Positions 22,925 through 33,296 are shown, counted from the first letter of the stretch. The stretch: DNA of 64,000 nt from Marinospirillum perlucidum (GCF_003336805.1 NZ_QFWJ01000004.1:144933-208932), one strand, 5' to 3'. The notes: generated from the sequence alone by a model not told the origin. A program made the numbers and translations.

Positions 22925-25415
22925 TTGGATCTTGGCGGCCAGACTGGCCTGGCGAGGCGTGCGTGCCGGTGAATACCGGGTTTTGCTGGTGGCTTTAATG
23001 TTGGCAGTGGCCTGTGCCACGCTGCTGGGTGTACTGGGTGAACGCATGCAGGCTGCACTGGATCGGGAAGCCGCCCGCATTGCAGGCGGCGAACTGGTGG
23101 TGTCTGCCAGGGAGCCGGCGAGTCCGGAATTACAAAGTTATCTTGACTACCAGGGAGCAGACTGGTCGCAAAAAGTAACCCTGAGCAGTATGGCCAGCCA
23201 CGAAGAGGCACTTCAGCTGGTGAGTCTGAGTGCAGTGGATGCGCGCTATCCGCTTCTGGGGGAACTAAAGTTACAAACTCCTGAGGGCGAGAAGAGCATG
23301 ACTTCTTCTCCACCGGCTGGTCAGATCTGGGTGGAGCCCGGATTGGCCAGGCGACTGGGAGCCGAAGTGGGTGACTGGCTGGGCCTGGGCGATCAGCGGT
23401 TGCAATTGACGGCCCTGCTATTGGAAGTTCCCGACCAGGATGGAGGCTTTGCCAACTTCTCGCCGCGTGCCCTGGTCAATCTGCAAAGCCTGGAAGGCAG
23501 TGCGCTGCTCGGGCCTTTGAGTCGGGCTCGTTGGAAGCTGGGTATTACCGGCGATGAAGCGACTCTGGAATTCCTGCGTCAGCAACTGCCCGCTCGCTTG
23601 GAAGACCACCAGCGCTTGCGTGATATCAGTGAAGACCGTCCGGGCATTGCCCGGGCGCTGGATGAGGGACGGCGTTACCTGGGGCTGGCCGGGTTGGTGG
23701 CCGTTTTGCTGGCCTCTCTTGCTGTGGCTCTGGCCTCGCAGCGTCAGGCCAAACGCCAGGCTCGCGAAGTGGCTCTACTGAGGTGCCTGGGACAGTCGCG
23801 TGCCCGAGTCAGGCGCTTGTTTTTACTTCAACTCTTCTGGTTGGGACTGGGCGGAGGCCTGCTGGGTGGTCTGCTGGGCTATCAGGCTCACCTGGTGCTG
23901 GTTGCTCTACTGGCTCCCCTGCTGCCCCTGACACTACCACCGCCCAGTATCTGGCCACTGGTGGCAGCGCTGGGCCTGGCAATCTGGCTGTTGTTGGGTT
24001 TTTCCCTGGCTCCCCTGCTGAGTCTGGCCAAAGTCAGTCCGCTGGCAGTGCTCCAGTCGCGTCCCTGGAAGCTGTCCAGCTCAGGCCTTTTGACCTATGG
24101 CCTGGCTTTATTGGCTACCCTGGGACTGGGCTATTGGTTATCCGGTGATCTGCAGCTGACGCTCTGGACGCTGGTCGGTCTGCTGCTGGTGGGTGGACTG
24201 GTCGCTCTTCTCGGGGGAGGCTTGTTGCGCCTGCTGATGGTGCGTCTTGAGGTTCTGCCCTGGCAGGGGCGTCAGGCCTTGAGGCGTTTGGGGCGTAACC
24301 CGGCCGAAACCCTGTTGCAGTTGAGCACCTTCACGCTGGCTTTTACGGCAGTACTCTTGGTGGCCCGAGGCGGGGATCAGCTAGTGGGTGACTGGCAGGC
24401 CCAGCTGCCCGAGGACAGACACAGTCAGTTTGCTGTGGATATTCAGCCCTGGGAGAGTCAGGATTTTGCCGCTTTTATGCAGCAAAAGGGCGTGGATTAC
24501 AGCCAGCTTTACCCGATCCTGCGCGGGCGTCTGACTGCGATTAATGGCGAGGAGGCACGCGAGGCCGTACCGGCAGAAGCGGAAAATGACAATAGCCTGA
24601 GACGTGAGCTGAACCTGACCTGGAGTCAACGCCTGCCGGATGACAATGAGATTCTGGAAGGCCAGTGGTGGAGCGGAGAGGAAACGGCTGAGGCTGACTT
24701 GCTGCCCATTTCCGTAGAGGCCGACCTGGCTGGACGTCTGGATCTGGAACTGGGTGATGAGCTGACTTTTACTCTGGCCGGGCAGCAATTGCAGACCCGG
24801 GTTGCCAGCCTGCGCAGTGTTAACTGGGAAAACTTTAAACCCAATTTCTATGTGATTTTCCCGCCCGAGGTCTTGCAGGATCAACCGCATACCTACTTGG
24901 CCAGCTTTAATCTACCGGATAACGAAGCTGAATTCATGCAGGAGCTCAGTCAGCGTTTTCCCGGGGTCGCCTTCCTGGATGTCCGCGCCATTTTGGCGCA
25001 GGCAGAAGGCATTTTGCAGCAGCTGAGTCTGGGGGTTCAGTACCTTCTGGGCTTTGTTTTGCTGGCCGGTTTGCTGGTGACCTGGGCACTGATCATGGCG
25101 AGTATGGATGCCCGTAAAAGAGAGCAGGCCTTACTCAAGGTCATGGGTGCGGCACGACGAACTCTGGCTGGTCGCCAGGCCGCTGAATTCCTTTTACTGG
25201 GCGGCCTGGCGGGCTTTTTGGCTGCTTTTTTGGGCGAGCTTCTCTATGCCTTGATGGCGGCCAAATTGTTCAATCTGGCCTGGGAGGCAGCTCCGCTTTT
25301 CTGGATTTTGCCACCCTTGATCGGTGCACTTCTGCTTGCCGGTTTTGCTCATTTTGCCTTGCGTTCTTCTTTGCACGAAGCGCCTCACCGGCTGCTTCAT
25401 CGCCTGGGGGGATGA
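22917..25415 (+). CDS. ybbP: FtsX-like ABC permease YbbP
   Basis: Large inner-membrane permease of the FtsX/MacB superfamily. The ATG at 22917 overlaps the ybbA stop (ATGACTGA) and gives 832 residues. The first membrane segment (about residues 20-40) is followed by a periplasmic domain; clusters of helices occur near residues 250-420 and 700-820, each containing an FtsX domain (AKRQAREVALLRCLGQSR and KREQALLKVMGAAR are the paired cytoplasmic motifs). The system is proposed to act on the envelope together with TesA; its substrate is unknown. Confidence 0.9.
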   Translation: MTDWILAARLAWRGVRAGEYRVLLVALMLAVACATLLGVLGERMQAALDREAARIAGGELVVSAREPASPELQSYLDYQGADWSQKVTLSSMASHEEALQLVSLSAVDARYPLLGELKLQTPEGEKSMTSSPPAGQIWVEPGLARRLGAEVGDWLGLGDQRLQLTALLLEVPDQDGGFANFSPRALVNLQSLEGSALLGPLSRARWKLGITGDEATLEFLRQQLPARLEDHQRLRDISEDRPGIARALDEGRRYLGLAGLVAVLLASLAVALASQRQAKRQAREVALLRCLGQSRARVRRLFLLQLFWLGLGGGLLGGLLGYQAHLVLVALLAPLLPLTLPPPSIWPLVAALGLAIWLLLGFSLAPLLSLAKVSPLAVLQSRPWKLSSSGLLTYGLALLATLGLGYWLSGDLQLTLWTLVGLLLVGGLVALLGGGLLRLLMVRLEVLPWQGRQALRRLGRNPAETLLQLSTFTLAFTAVLLVARGGDQLVGDWQAQLPEDRHSQFAVDIQPWESQDFAAFMQQKGVDYSQLYPILRGRLTAINGEEAREAVPAEAENDNSLRRELNLTWSQRLPDDNEILEGQWWSGEETAEADLLPISVEADLAGRLDLELGDELTFTLAGQQLQTRVASLRSVNWENFKPNFYVIFPPEVLQDQPHTYLASFNLPDNEAEFMQELSQRFPGVAFLDVRAILAQAEGILQQLSLGVQYLLGFVLLAGLLVTWALIMASMDARKREQALLKVMGAARRTLAGRQAAEFLLLGGLAGFLAAFLGELLYALMAAKLFNLAWEAAPLFWILPPLIGALLLAGFAHFALRSSLHEAPHRLLHRLGG

Positions 25416-25475
25416 CTTGCGGTCATGAACGCGGCGTAGCATGATGCAGAAAATTTCTGCATCAAAGGTTGAGTC

Positions 25476-26810
25476 GTGTCCGAACAGCAAGAGCACCCCT
25501 CCGCGCGTTTTTCACTCCCGCTCAGTCACCCTGAGCGGGCTTCTCTCTATCAGGAGCTGCATGCCCGTCCCTTTCCGGTTATTGATAGTCCGGTGCGTAT
25601 CTCTCATCTGGCTTTGGTCCTGTCTGAAGAAGATCGCCAAAAGGATTTTCAGCATCTGGTGGATCTTTGCAGTCGTTATGGGGTTACAGCGCCTTCCTTT
25701 GAGGACAACAGTTTTTACCAGCGCCTGGGTGAAATCGAGGTGCGTTGGGAAAGACATCTGGAGTTTGTCACCTACACTTTTGTGCGCCCCGGCTTTGCGA
25801 AAGACCCCTTTACCCAGACAGCCCTGGCTCTACTTCCTCCCGACTGGCTGGAAAGCCTGCCCGGTGAGTTGGTCGTTGCCCTGCATCTGGAGGTAGCCAG
25901 CCCGGAAGATGACCTCCTGGATCGTGAAGCCCTGGCCAGTTGTTTTGAAGGCCAGCGTCTGGTGAGTGGTCGCTTGATGGACGGTGCGGCCACCCTCTGG
26001 AGTGCTTTTCGCATGCATGGTGATGGCTGTGGTCGTATTCTGCTGCACAATCACGGTCTGAATGCCAACCAGACCGGGCGTTTGATACTGCGAGTCCTGG
26101 AGCTGGAAACCTACCGCCTGATGGCCTTGTTGGGAGCTAGACCCGCGCGGGAACTGGCTCCGGCATTAAGACGTCTGGACAATCAGCTGGCGGAAATCAT
26201 CACCCAGCTATCGGAAACCGACGGTCTGGAAGAGGAAAGGGACTTGCTGCGTCAGTTGACTAGCATGGCGGCCCAGATCGAGCGCCACCGTGCCGATACC
26301 CTGTCGCGTTTTTCCGCTACCCAGGCCTATTATCATCTGGTTCTCAAGCGGCTGGAGGAACTCAAGGAGAGTCATACCGGTCCCAGTTTTACCCTTTCAG
26401 CCTTCTTTGGTCGGCGTCTGACCCCGGCGGTCAAAACCTGTGATTCGGTAGGCCAGCGCCTGGAAGATCTGGCCAGACGCATTGAACGGGCCGGGGACTT
26501 GATTCGTACCCGAGTGGATCTCAAGCTGGAAGAACAAAACCGGCGGTTGCTGGCTTCCATGAATCGTCGTTCGCGTTTGCAATTGCGCATGCAGGAGACG
26601 GTTGAGGGTTTGTCCATTGCCGCCATCAGCTATTATGGTATCAGTCTGCTGCGTTACCTTTTGGGAGCCCTGGAACCCCTGGGTATTCCCCTGAACAAGG
26701 ATCTGGCAACCGCAGTAGCCGTGCCGCTGGTCGTTGGCGGTGTCTGGTGGATTACCCATCGGATCAAGAAATTCATTGTCGAAGCCAGTGATCCGTCGCG
26801 GGAATCCTGA
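25476..26810 (+). CDS. DUF3422 family protein
   Basis: The 444-residue protein has the family N-terminus HPERASLYQELHARPFPVI and the following RISHLAL strand, a mixed alpha/beta first half, a helical/coiled middle (about residues 225-380) and two hydrophobic helices near the C-terminus (about 385-425). A GTG start keeps the conserved N-terminus. DUF3422 proteins are predicted membrane proteins of unknown role. The bolA-like gene follows after 16 bases and is probably co-transcribed. Confidence 0.85.
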   Translation: MSEQQEHPSARFSLPLSHPERASLYQELHARPFPVIDSPVRISHLALVLSEEDRQKDFQHLVDLCSRYGVTAPSFEDNSFYQRLGEIEVRWERHLEFVTYTFVRPGFAKDPFTQTALALLPPDWLESLPGELVVALHLEVASPEDDLLDREALASCFEGQRLVSGRLMDGAATLWSAFRMHGDGCGRILLHNHGLNANQTGRLILRVLELETYRLMALLGARPARELAPALRRLDNQLAEIITQLSETDGLEEERDLLRQLTSMAAQIERHRADTLSRFSATQAYYHLVLKRLEELKESHTGPSFTLSAFFGRRLTPAVKTCDSVGQRLEDLARRIERAGDLIRTRVDLKLEEQNRRLLASMNRRSRLQLRMQETVEGLSIAAISYYGISLLRYLLGALEPLGIPLNKDLATAVAVPLVVGGVWWITHRIKKFIVEASDPSRES

Positions 26811-26826
26811 AAACTAGGTGAACACT

Positions 26827-27147
26827 ATGCAAGCAAAAGTCGTTGAACAAGCCCTTCGCGAAAAGCTGATTGAAGCATTACAGCCGCAGGAGCTGTTGAT
26901 TGAAAATGAAAGTGATCAGCACAAGGGACCACCTGGCCGGGAAAGCCATTTTAAAGTGACCCTGGTCAGCGAGGCCTTCAATGCCTTGATGCCGGTAAAA
27001 AGACACCAGAAAATCTATGCCTTGCTGGCGGATGAGTTGGCGGGACCGGTGCATGCCCTGGCTCTGCATCTCTATACACCTGATGAGTGGGCGGCGCGCG
27101 GGGCTCAGCGTCCGGATTCTCCGCGCTGTTCCGGCCAGGGTCAGTAG
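26827..27147 (+). CDS. BolA-like protein
   Basis: The 106-residue BolA-fold protein has RESHFKVTLVSEAFNALMPVKRHQKIYALLADEL, split over residues 40-75, with the invariant HFKV-F-RH-IY pattern. Partners of monothiol glutaredoxins in Fe-S trafficking belong to this family. AGGTGA lies five bases before the ATG at 26827, which is preferred to a GTG three codons earlier. Its tail (RGAQRPDSPRCSGQGQ) is polar, and the stop overlaps the convergent slyX by 7 bases. Confidence 0.88.
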   Translation: MQAKVVEQALREKLIEALQPQELLIENESDQHKGPPGRESHFKVTLVSEAFNALMPVKRHQKIYALLADELAGPVHALALHLYTPDEWAARGAQRPDSPRCSGQGQ

Positions 27148-27362
27148 TGGGGCGGTTTTTCGTCAGCCAGGGAAGGCTGTTTCTCATCATCACCTTCTGC
27201 CTTAAGGGCAGCCAGACGCTGGTTAAGAAGGCGTACCTGTTCCTGAAGGCTTTGCAACTCCCTGCTTTGCAGGATCAATTGCTGATTCAGCGCTTCCAGT
27301 AAATCATCCTGAAAGGCCATTTGCGTTTCCAGGTGGTCGAGTCTTTCTTCACACGCCTTCAT
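27141..27362 (-). CDS. slyX: SlyX family protein
   Basis: The 73-residue protein is almost entirely a coiled coil (RLDHLETQMAFQDDLLEAL onward) and ends in the family-typical PPHY. Function is unknown; it is named for its position next to slyD in E. coli. It overlaps the end of the bolA-like gene tail to tail. Confidence 0.93.
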   Translation of the reverse strand: MKACEERLDHLETQMAFQDDLLEALNQQLILQSRELQSLQEQVRLLNQRLAALKAEGDDEKQPSLADEKPPHY

Positions 27363-27405
27363 GTTTTTAAGCCATTACCAGAGTTAAACATTTTCCTGCA
27401 GACGT

Positions 27406-27418
27406 GGTTATAATGGGT
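27406..27418 (+). promoter_or_regulatory. Possible -10 of the membrane cold-shock gene
   Basis: TATAAT at 27409-27414 inside the 13-mer shared with the tcdA upstream region. If used, it gives a 5' leader of about 110 bases before the ATG at 27531. The -35 (TTAAAC at 27384) has a long 19-base spacer. Confidence 0.45.
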
Positions 27419-27530
27419 CAGCAGGTTGGACGAGGCAAGCCTGCCATTACACTCCGGCAAATACCAGCGTTAAGTCTGGGGTCGGGTGATTTTGTTATAC
27501 CTTTACAAAGTTGGATTCAGAGAAAATTCT

Positions 27531-27992
27531 ATGCTTAATAATACTTTGATAAGAAATATTCTAGTCAGTTTAGTTGTTGCCATCCTGGCACCTCTGGTAT
27601 TACCCCTTCTGGCTGTTTCACCTGAAGCTGCGGGTAGTGGTAGCGGAGCGGCCAAAACCTATTTGCTGGTTTTTGTACTGCTGATGTTGGCGGCCAGTAT
27701 TAATGAGTTTCTGCGTTTGAAGGCTGTAGGTGCTTCTGGTGGGGCGGATAACAGCAAGGATGAGGCCGATGAAGACGAAGATGACCGCGAGGAAGGGGTC
27801 GTCAAATGGTTTAACGTCAACAAGGGATTTGGTTTTATTATTCGTGATGTGGGCGGTGAGGTTTTTGTTCACTTCCGTTCCATTCGCGGCACGGGACATC
27901 GCACCCTGCGCGAAGGTCAGAAAGTCAGGTTTGCAGCCGTTGAAGGAGAAAAAGGGCTTCAGGCTGAAGATGTGACCGTGGTTAATCGCTAA
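27531..27992 (+). CDS. Membrane-anchored cold-shock-domain protein
   Basis: The 153-residue protein has two hydrophobic helices (about residues 8-27 and 40-57), a strongly acidic linker (residues 75-92) and a C-terminal cold-shock domain starting [19 protein letters not shown]1 (KGFGFI) and RNP2 (VFVHF) are intact, so nucleic-acid binding is expected at the inner face of the membrane. The ATG at 27531 begins MLNNTLIRN; an upstream GTG would only lengthen a non-conserved tail. A long leader precedes the gene, as is common for cold-shock mRNAs, and a strong terminator follows. No known CSD-fusion partner such as DUF1294 is present. Confidence 0.85.
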   Translation: MLNNTLIRNILVSLVVAILAPLVLPLLAVSPEAAGSGSGAAKTYLLVFVLLMLAASINEFLRLKAVGASGGADNSKDEADEDEDDREEGVVKWFNVNKGFGFIIRDVGGEVFVHFRSIRGTGHRTLREGQKVRFAAVEGEKGLQAEDVTVVNR

Positions 27993-28005
27993 TAGCTAAC
28001 CGGAT

Positions 28006-28034
28006 GGCAGTCAGCTGCGGCTGGCTGCCTTTTT
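28006..28034 (+). terminator. Terminator after cold-shock gene
   Basis: Near-perfect 10-bp stem GGCAGTCAGC/GCTGGCTGCC with a TGCG loop and a TTTTT tail. Confidence 0.9.
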
Positions 28035-28058
28035 GCATCTAAATAAGGAGCCGCTAGG

Positions 28059-28904
28059 GTGAGATTTCTACTGATGACCAGCAGCCTTTATCTGGCTTGG
28101 GTGTTGCCGCTGGCAGCTGCAGAAATACAGCCTTTGTTGCAGGTAGATGAGCGCCGCACGGAAACAACCGAGGTGATTCCTTACCAGGAGGCCAGAGACG
28201 AAGATGCCTCTGTCACTGAACCTGCAGACCCGCCAGCCAGCATCGACAGCTTTGCCTTTTTTGCGCCTTCGATTAGTTACCTGCAATTGGATCATGAATC
28301 CGAAGCCGCTAATTTCGAACTTAGCAGTGACCTTATTCAATTGAATCTGGAGATGGAATTACTCAGTGGTGATTTTGCCTATCATCGTTTGAGCCTGGGC
28401 CATACTCTGGATGCCAGTAGTGAACTCACTTCGGCCTCGCCTTCTGATGCCGAGGTCAAAGCCAGCCACCTGGCCTATCGTCTGGGAGGTATCAATCATA
28501 CTGCTTTTGCTGGCGATGTGACTCTCTGGACGGGCCTGGGTTGGGAAGGTTTCAGCGTCAAGGATAACGCCGCCGGTGATGCCTATGTGCGCTATGTTTA
28601 TCTGCCGTTCGGTGGTGATCTGGGACTGCGCTTCGATACCTCCAGCTTCCTGGTCTTCGGGGCCGAATATCGGCTTCTGGTGCGTGGCTGGGAGAAATAC
28701 AACGGCGGTAGCAGTGCCTATCCCACCCAGGCCCATGGCGGCGGCTACGCGGTCTGGCTGGGTATTGATTATGTGGCCGGTAATGGCCGGGTGATTACCT
28801 CCCGCATCCGCTGGCAGGATTGGCAGGTGGATGCGTCGACGGCTGATGAAATTCCCGGTAGCCAGTCCCGCTCCCTGGGTCTGGCCATGGGCTTTCGTTT
28901 TTAG
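28059..28904 (+). CDS. Putative outer-membrane beta-barrel protein
   Basis: No named family recognised. The 281-residue product has a cleavable signal peptide (residues 1-21, ending PLAAA), then a low-complexity acidic/threonine region (to about residue 60), then alternating amphipathic strands with aromatic girdles such as YVRYVYLPFGGDLGLRF. The last residue is phenylalanine (GLAMGFRF), the hallmark of BAM-inserted barrels. The GTG start follows AAGGAG at 8 bases. It is monocistronic between two terminators. It might be a small porin or surface protein; substrate unknown. Confidence 0.65.
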   Translation: MRFLLMTSSLYLAWVLPLAAAEIQPLLQVDERRTETTEVIPYQEARDEDASVTEPADPPASIDSFAFFAPSISYLQLDHESEAANFELSSDLIQLNLEMELLSGDFAYHRLSLGHTLDASSELTSASPSDAEVKASHLAYRLGGINHTAFAGDVTLWTGLGWEGFSVKDNAAGDAYVRYVYLPFGGDLGLRFDTSSFLVFGAEYRLLVRGWEKYNGGSSAYPTQAHGGGYAVWLGIDYVAGNGRVITSRIRWQDWQVDASTADEIPGSQSRSLGLAMGFRF

Positions 28905-28951
28905 GAAGCCTCAGATAAACAGCTGCGCTCGTGACATCAATCCAAGGCTTC

Positions 28952-30139
<1,188 letters not shown>

Positions 30140-30190
30140 TTATAGTGTGCACTTTTCGGCTACTTAGCTTACCTGAAATTTATTGAATTT

Positions 30191-30829
30191 GTGCAGGTTC
30201 TTGTTTTGAAACGACAGCTACTAATCTTCACGGCCGGTTTGGCCCTGACTCTGGTGATGACCTCAACCGCTCTGGCTACGGCCTCGCTGCAAACCCTGGA
30301 AACCGGCCTGGGTCTGGTTCTGCACTTGCCGGAAGACTGGAAGCTCTTAAGTCGTGAAGACCTATCCGCTGTTGAAGGCAAGGGTGACGAGCAATTGGAT
30401 TTGCCGCCTTTGATGCGCCAACGTCTGGCAGAAAGAGTGCGCCAGGGGGATATGGAGCTGCTGTTCAATACCCGCGATTCTCACCAGGGGGTGTATGACA
30501 ACCTCAGTCTTTTTGCCACTAATGACCAGGTGCCTGAAGCCGAAAGCCAGATAAGGGCAACTTGCAATGCCTTGCCTGCTTTGTTGGGTAGAACCCTGGG
30601 TAAGGAGGTAGAACTGGAACAGTGTGAAGGCCAGCAGGTCCAGGGCTACCCTGCTTTTGTTATCGGTTATGCTGGCAATGTGCCCAATACCCGTATACTG
30701 CAGTACATGATCCAGGTGGAGCAGCGTAAAAGCCTGGTACTCACGCTGACCTATCATCAGGATGATGATATGGGCTCTCTGGCTGATTTTCGTAGTCTGT
30801 TAGAGCGTCTGGAGATGGTCGCTCAATAG
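30191..30829 (+). CDS. Exported protein of unknown function
   Basis: The protein of about 207-212 residues has a Sec signal peptide (QLLIFTAGLALTLVMTSTALA). The start is either GTG 30191 or TTG 30206; the TTG gives a more usual signal peptide (MKRQLLIF). The mature part looks like a mixed alpha/beta periplasmic domain, with two cysteines (in RATCNALPALLG and EQCEGQQVQG) that may form a disulfide. No family recognised. Its end overlaps the convergent minus-strand gene by 7 bases. Confidence 0.7.
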   Translation: MQVLVLKRQLLIFTAGLALTLVMTSTALATASLQTLETGLGLVLHLPEDWKLLSREDLSAVEGKGDEQLDLPPLMRQRLAERVRQGDMELLFNTRDSHQGVYDNLSLFATNDQVPEAESQIRATCNALPALLGRTLGKEVELEQCEGQQVQGYPAFVIGYAGNVPNTRILQYMIQVEQRKSLVLTLTYHQDDDMGSLADFRSLLERLEMVAQ

Positions 30830-31287
30830 TAGGGTTCGGAGGGGTCCGGTAGTTGGATTTCTCCGTGATTGATCCTTTCTTGTAGTTGTTCAAAAAAGTC
30901 CTCCAGTCCTTTTTGCAGGTCTTCAATACTGGGGGCCCCGACCTTTTGGTAAACCGGCTCTTCTTCCAGTTGCTGCAAACGCCGATGTGAGAGGTTGCGC
31001 TTTAACTGATCGTGGCTGGCACTTCCTTCCAGTATTTTGAGCAAGCAGGCCAAGGCTTCGAGATTGAGGTCCTGGAGCAGTTGCTGGCGCTCACGGGGCG
31101 GCAGCAGCAGAAGACTGGATAGCTGGCGCTGGTAGTAGGTACGTAATAGCGCGTAGTTGCTGTCATCACCCGGTAGTTGTTCATTGAGATCGGCCAGCAG
31201 CATCAGCGCAGCGTGCAGACTAAGTTTCCAGCTGATAAAACGATCTTTCAGATGAACCTGTTGTTCCTTGATAACTATGTCCAGCAT
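30823..31287 (-). CDS. Helical protein with weak FliG C-terminal-like segment
   Basis: The 154-residue all-helical soluble protein has no recognised named family. Residues 67-110 (ALACLLKILEG then LKRNLSHRRLQQLEEEP) follow the FliG C-terminal pattern LALALKG...ILSNMSQRAAEMLRED. The similarity is weaker than in its upstream neighbour, from which it is separated by 3 bases, so the two genes form one unit and their products may interact. It has an acidic C-terminal tail (IQLPDPSEPYY). The reading is by eye and should be treated as a hypothesis. Confidence 0.6.
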   Translation of the reverse strand: MLDIVIKEQQVHLKDRFISWKLSLHAALMLLADLNEQLPGDDSNYALLRTYYQRQLSSLLLLPPRERQQLLQDLNLEALACLLKILEGSASHDQLKRNLSHRRLQQLEEEPVYQKVGAPSIEDLQKGLEDFFEQLQERINHGEIQLPDPSEPYY

Positions 31288-31290
31288 GGG

Positions 31291-32037
31291 TTAATGGCTC
31301 CTGTAGCTGGAAGAACGAAGTTTTTTGAGCAGATGGCTGATTTCCGACATAAGTTGACGAATTTCCTGCTCATTCAGGCGTTTGTCGGAAGTTTCCTGTT
31401 GGCGCTTGAAGCTTGAATCCAGGCCTTCCCGGCAGCGCTGGTTGACTTGTGTTAATGCCAGTTGATCTGTCAGATCCAGCAGTTGTAGGCGTGATGCTGA
31501 AGGTAATTCCTGCAGAAATTGCTGAAAAGCAGGCAGGGGTAGCTGCCCCAGGCGCTCCAGATAGTCTCTGGCCTTCTGGTGAATACCAGTAAAAACGCCT
31601 TCTGTTGCCAGAAGCGGTTCCAGGCTTTCCAGCGCGGGTAGAACCTGGCTCAGGGGAACCGGGCCCTGAACCTCAAGCTCTTCTCCCAGCTGTTGGGCGG
31701 TGCGGCGCGAGAGGAGTGAGAAGATTCTTTCGCTGATACCGGGAAGCTGGGCGCGTAGAAAACGAATCAGGGTAACCAGTTGGGATTTGGGATAAGCCTT
31801 GAGAGTGTTTTGCAACTGGCGGTCTTCCAGTTTTTCCAGGGCTTCAGCCAGAGGCTGGAGTTGCTTGAGACGTTTTTCCCGGGCATCGGTGGAGGGAGCG
31901 GGCTGCTCCAGAAAATAACCCAGTTTGGTGGCCAGTAGATCCCGGAAAGCCTCAGCTTCAGATTGGGTGAAACGGGCCGAGCAGGGGCCTAGTTCCAGGT
32001 AGAGCTCGTCGTCAGTAGTAATCAGTTGAGGTTTCAT
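31291..32037 (-). CDS. FliG C-terminal-domain-like protein outside flagellar loci
   Basis: The 248-residue soluble helical protein. Residues 68-142 align with the rotor domain FliG_C: EDRQLQNTL in place of DDRSIQLLL, then ISERIFSLLSRRTAQQL in place of REKILSNMSQRAAEML, then LEVQGPVPLSQV in place of MEALGPVRVSDV. Charged positions that contact MotA in FliG are partly kept (E71, D72, K80). The N-terminal 65 residues and C-terminal 100 residues match nothing I know. The FliG N and middle domains are absent, so it is not a FliG orthologue. It is the first gene of a two-gene minus-strand unit divergent from prfB; no flagellar genes are in the window. Confidence 0.65.
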   Translation of the reverse strand: MKPQLITTDDELYLELGPCSARFTQSEAEAFRDLLATKLGYFLEQPAPSTDAREKRLKQLQPLAEALEKLEDRQLQNTLKAYPKSQLVTLIRFLRAQLPGISERIFSLLSRRTAQQLGEELEVQGPVPLSQVLPALESLEPLLATEGVFTGIHQKARDYLERLGQLPLPAFQQFLQELPSASRLQLLDLTDQLALTQVNQRCREGLDSSFKRQQETSDKRLNEQEIRQLMSEISHLLKKLRSSSYRSH

Positions 32038-32130
32038 GATTTCCTTGTTGTGCTGCCATAGTAGGCTGAATACTACTAAGAATAACAGGCCTGTCAGCGA
32101 CTGGTAAGGTGGAGTTGGCGTTCACCCTTG

Positions 32131-32140
32131 GGTAGAATAG
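32131..32140 (+). promoter_or_regulatory. Possible -10 region of prfB
   Basis: GGTAGAATAG, the same element as before glyA and nrdR, 53 bases before the prfB ATG; no clear -35. Confidence 0.4.
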
Positions 32141-32192
32141 GCGGTTTATTCCTGAATAGTGAATTTTCCAACGAGCTGGAGAAGCCAACCCC

Positions 32193-33291
32193 ATGCTGGA
32201 AATCAACCCGCTGGTATCCCTGATCAAAGACATGCAAGAACGCACCGACGTTCTTAGGGGGTATCTTTGACTATGCTGAAAAGAAAGACCGTCTAGAAGA
32301 AGTCACCCGCGAACTGGAACAGCCGGATATCTGGAACGAACCTGACCGGGCCCAGGCTCTGGGTAAAGAGCGTTCGCAACTGGAAACCATTGTGAACACT
32401 CTGGAAGCCCTGGATCAAGGGCTGGTGGATACTCTGGATATCCTGGAACTGGCGGCTGCCGAAGATGACGAAGGCACCGTAAATGAAGCTGAAGCTGATC
32501 TGGCTGATCTGCAAAAACAGCTGGAAAGCCTGGAGTTTCGTCGCATGTTTTCCGGGGAAATGGACCCGGCCAACTGCTTTGTGGATATTCAGTCCGGTTC
32601 CGGCGGTACCGAGGCTCAGGACTGGTCGGAAATGCTGCTGCGCATGTACCTGCGCTGGTGTGACCAGCATGGCTTCAAGGCCGAGCTGGTGGAAGCCTCT
32701 GCCGGTGATGTGGCTGGTATTAAATCGGCGACCATCCGCGTGGAAGGCGAATATGCCTTTGGCTGGCTGAGAACCGAAACCGGCGTTCATCGCCTGGTTC
32801 GCAAGAGTCCTTTTGATTCCGGTGGTCGTCGCCACACTTCCTTTGCTTCCGTGTTTGTTTCCCCGGAAGTGGATGACAGCTTTGAAATCGATATCAATCC
32901 GGCCGATCTGCGTATTGATGTTTACCGCGCCTCCGGTGCGGGCGGTCAGCACGTTAACAGAACTGAATCGGCGGTCAGGATTACTCACCTGCCCACCAAT
33001 ACCGTGGTGGCCTGTCAGTCCGGACGTTCCCAGCACCAGAACAAAGACTTCGCCATGAAGCAGCTGAAGTCGCGCTTGTACGAGCTGGAAATGCAAAAGC
33101 GCAATGCCGAAAAACAAAAGCTGGAAGATTCCAAGGCCGATATCGGCTGGGGCAGTCAGATCCGTTCCTATGTGCTGGATGATTCACGCATCAAGGATCT
33201 GCGTACCGGGATTGAAAACCGTAATACCCAGGCCGTGCTGGATGGGGACCTGGACAAATTTATTGAAGCCAGTCTTAAGCAGGGGCTATAA
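32193..33291 (+). CDS. prfB: Peptide chain release factor 2 (programmed +1 frameshift)
   Basis: RF2 terminates translation at UGA and UAA. It is read as 25 codons from ATG 32193, an in-frame TGA at 32268, a +1 shift, and 340 codons from GAC 32269 to the stop at 33291. The total of 365 residues equals E. coli RF2. The codon-recognition SPF motif (RKSPFDSGG) and the catalytic GGQ ([14 protein letters not shown]) are intact. A purely ORF-based call would begin inside the gene and lose the first third. lysS follows after 5 bases, the usual arrangement. Confidence 0.97.
32256..32271 (+). promoter_or_regulatory. RF2 programmed +1 frameshift site
   Basis: AGGGGGTATCTTTGAC: an internal Shine-Dalgarno (AGGGGG, 32256-32261), three spacer bases, the slippery CTT (32265-32267) and TGA followed by C. 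This is the canonical autoregulatory signal; low RF2 favours the shift. Confidence 0.97.
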
Positions 33292-33296
33292 ACAAA

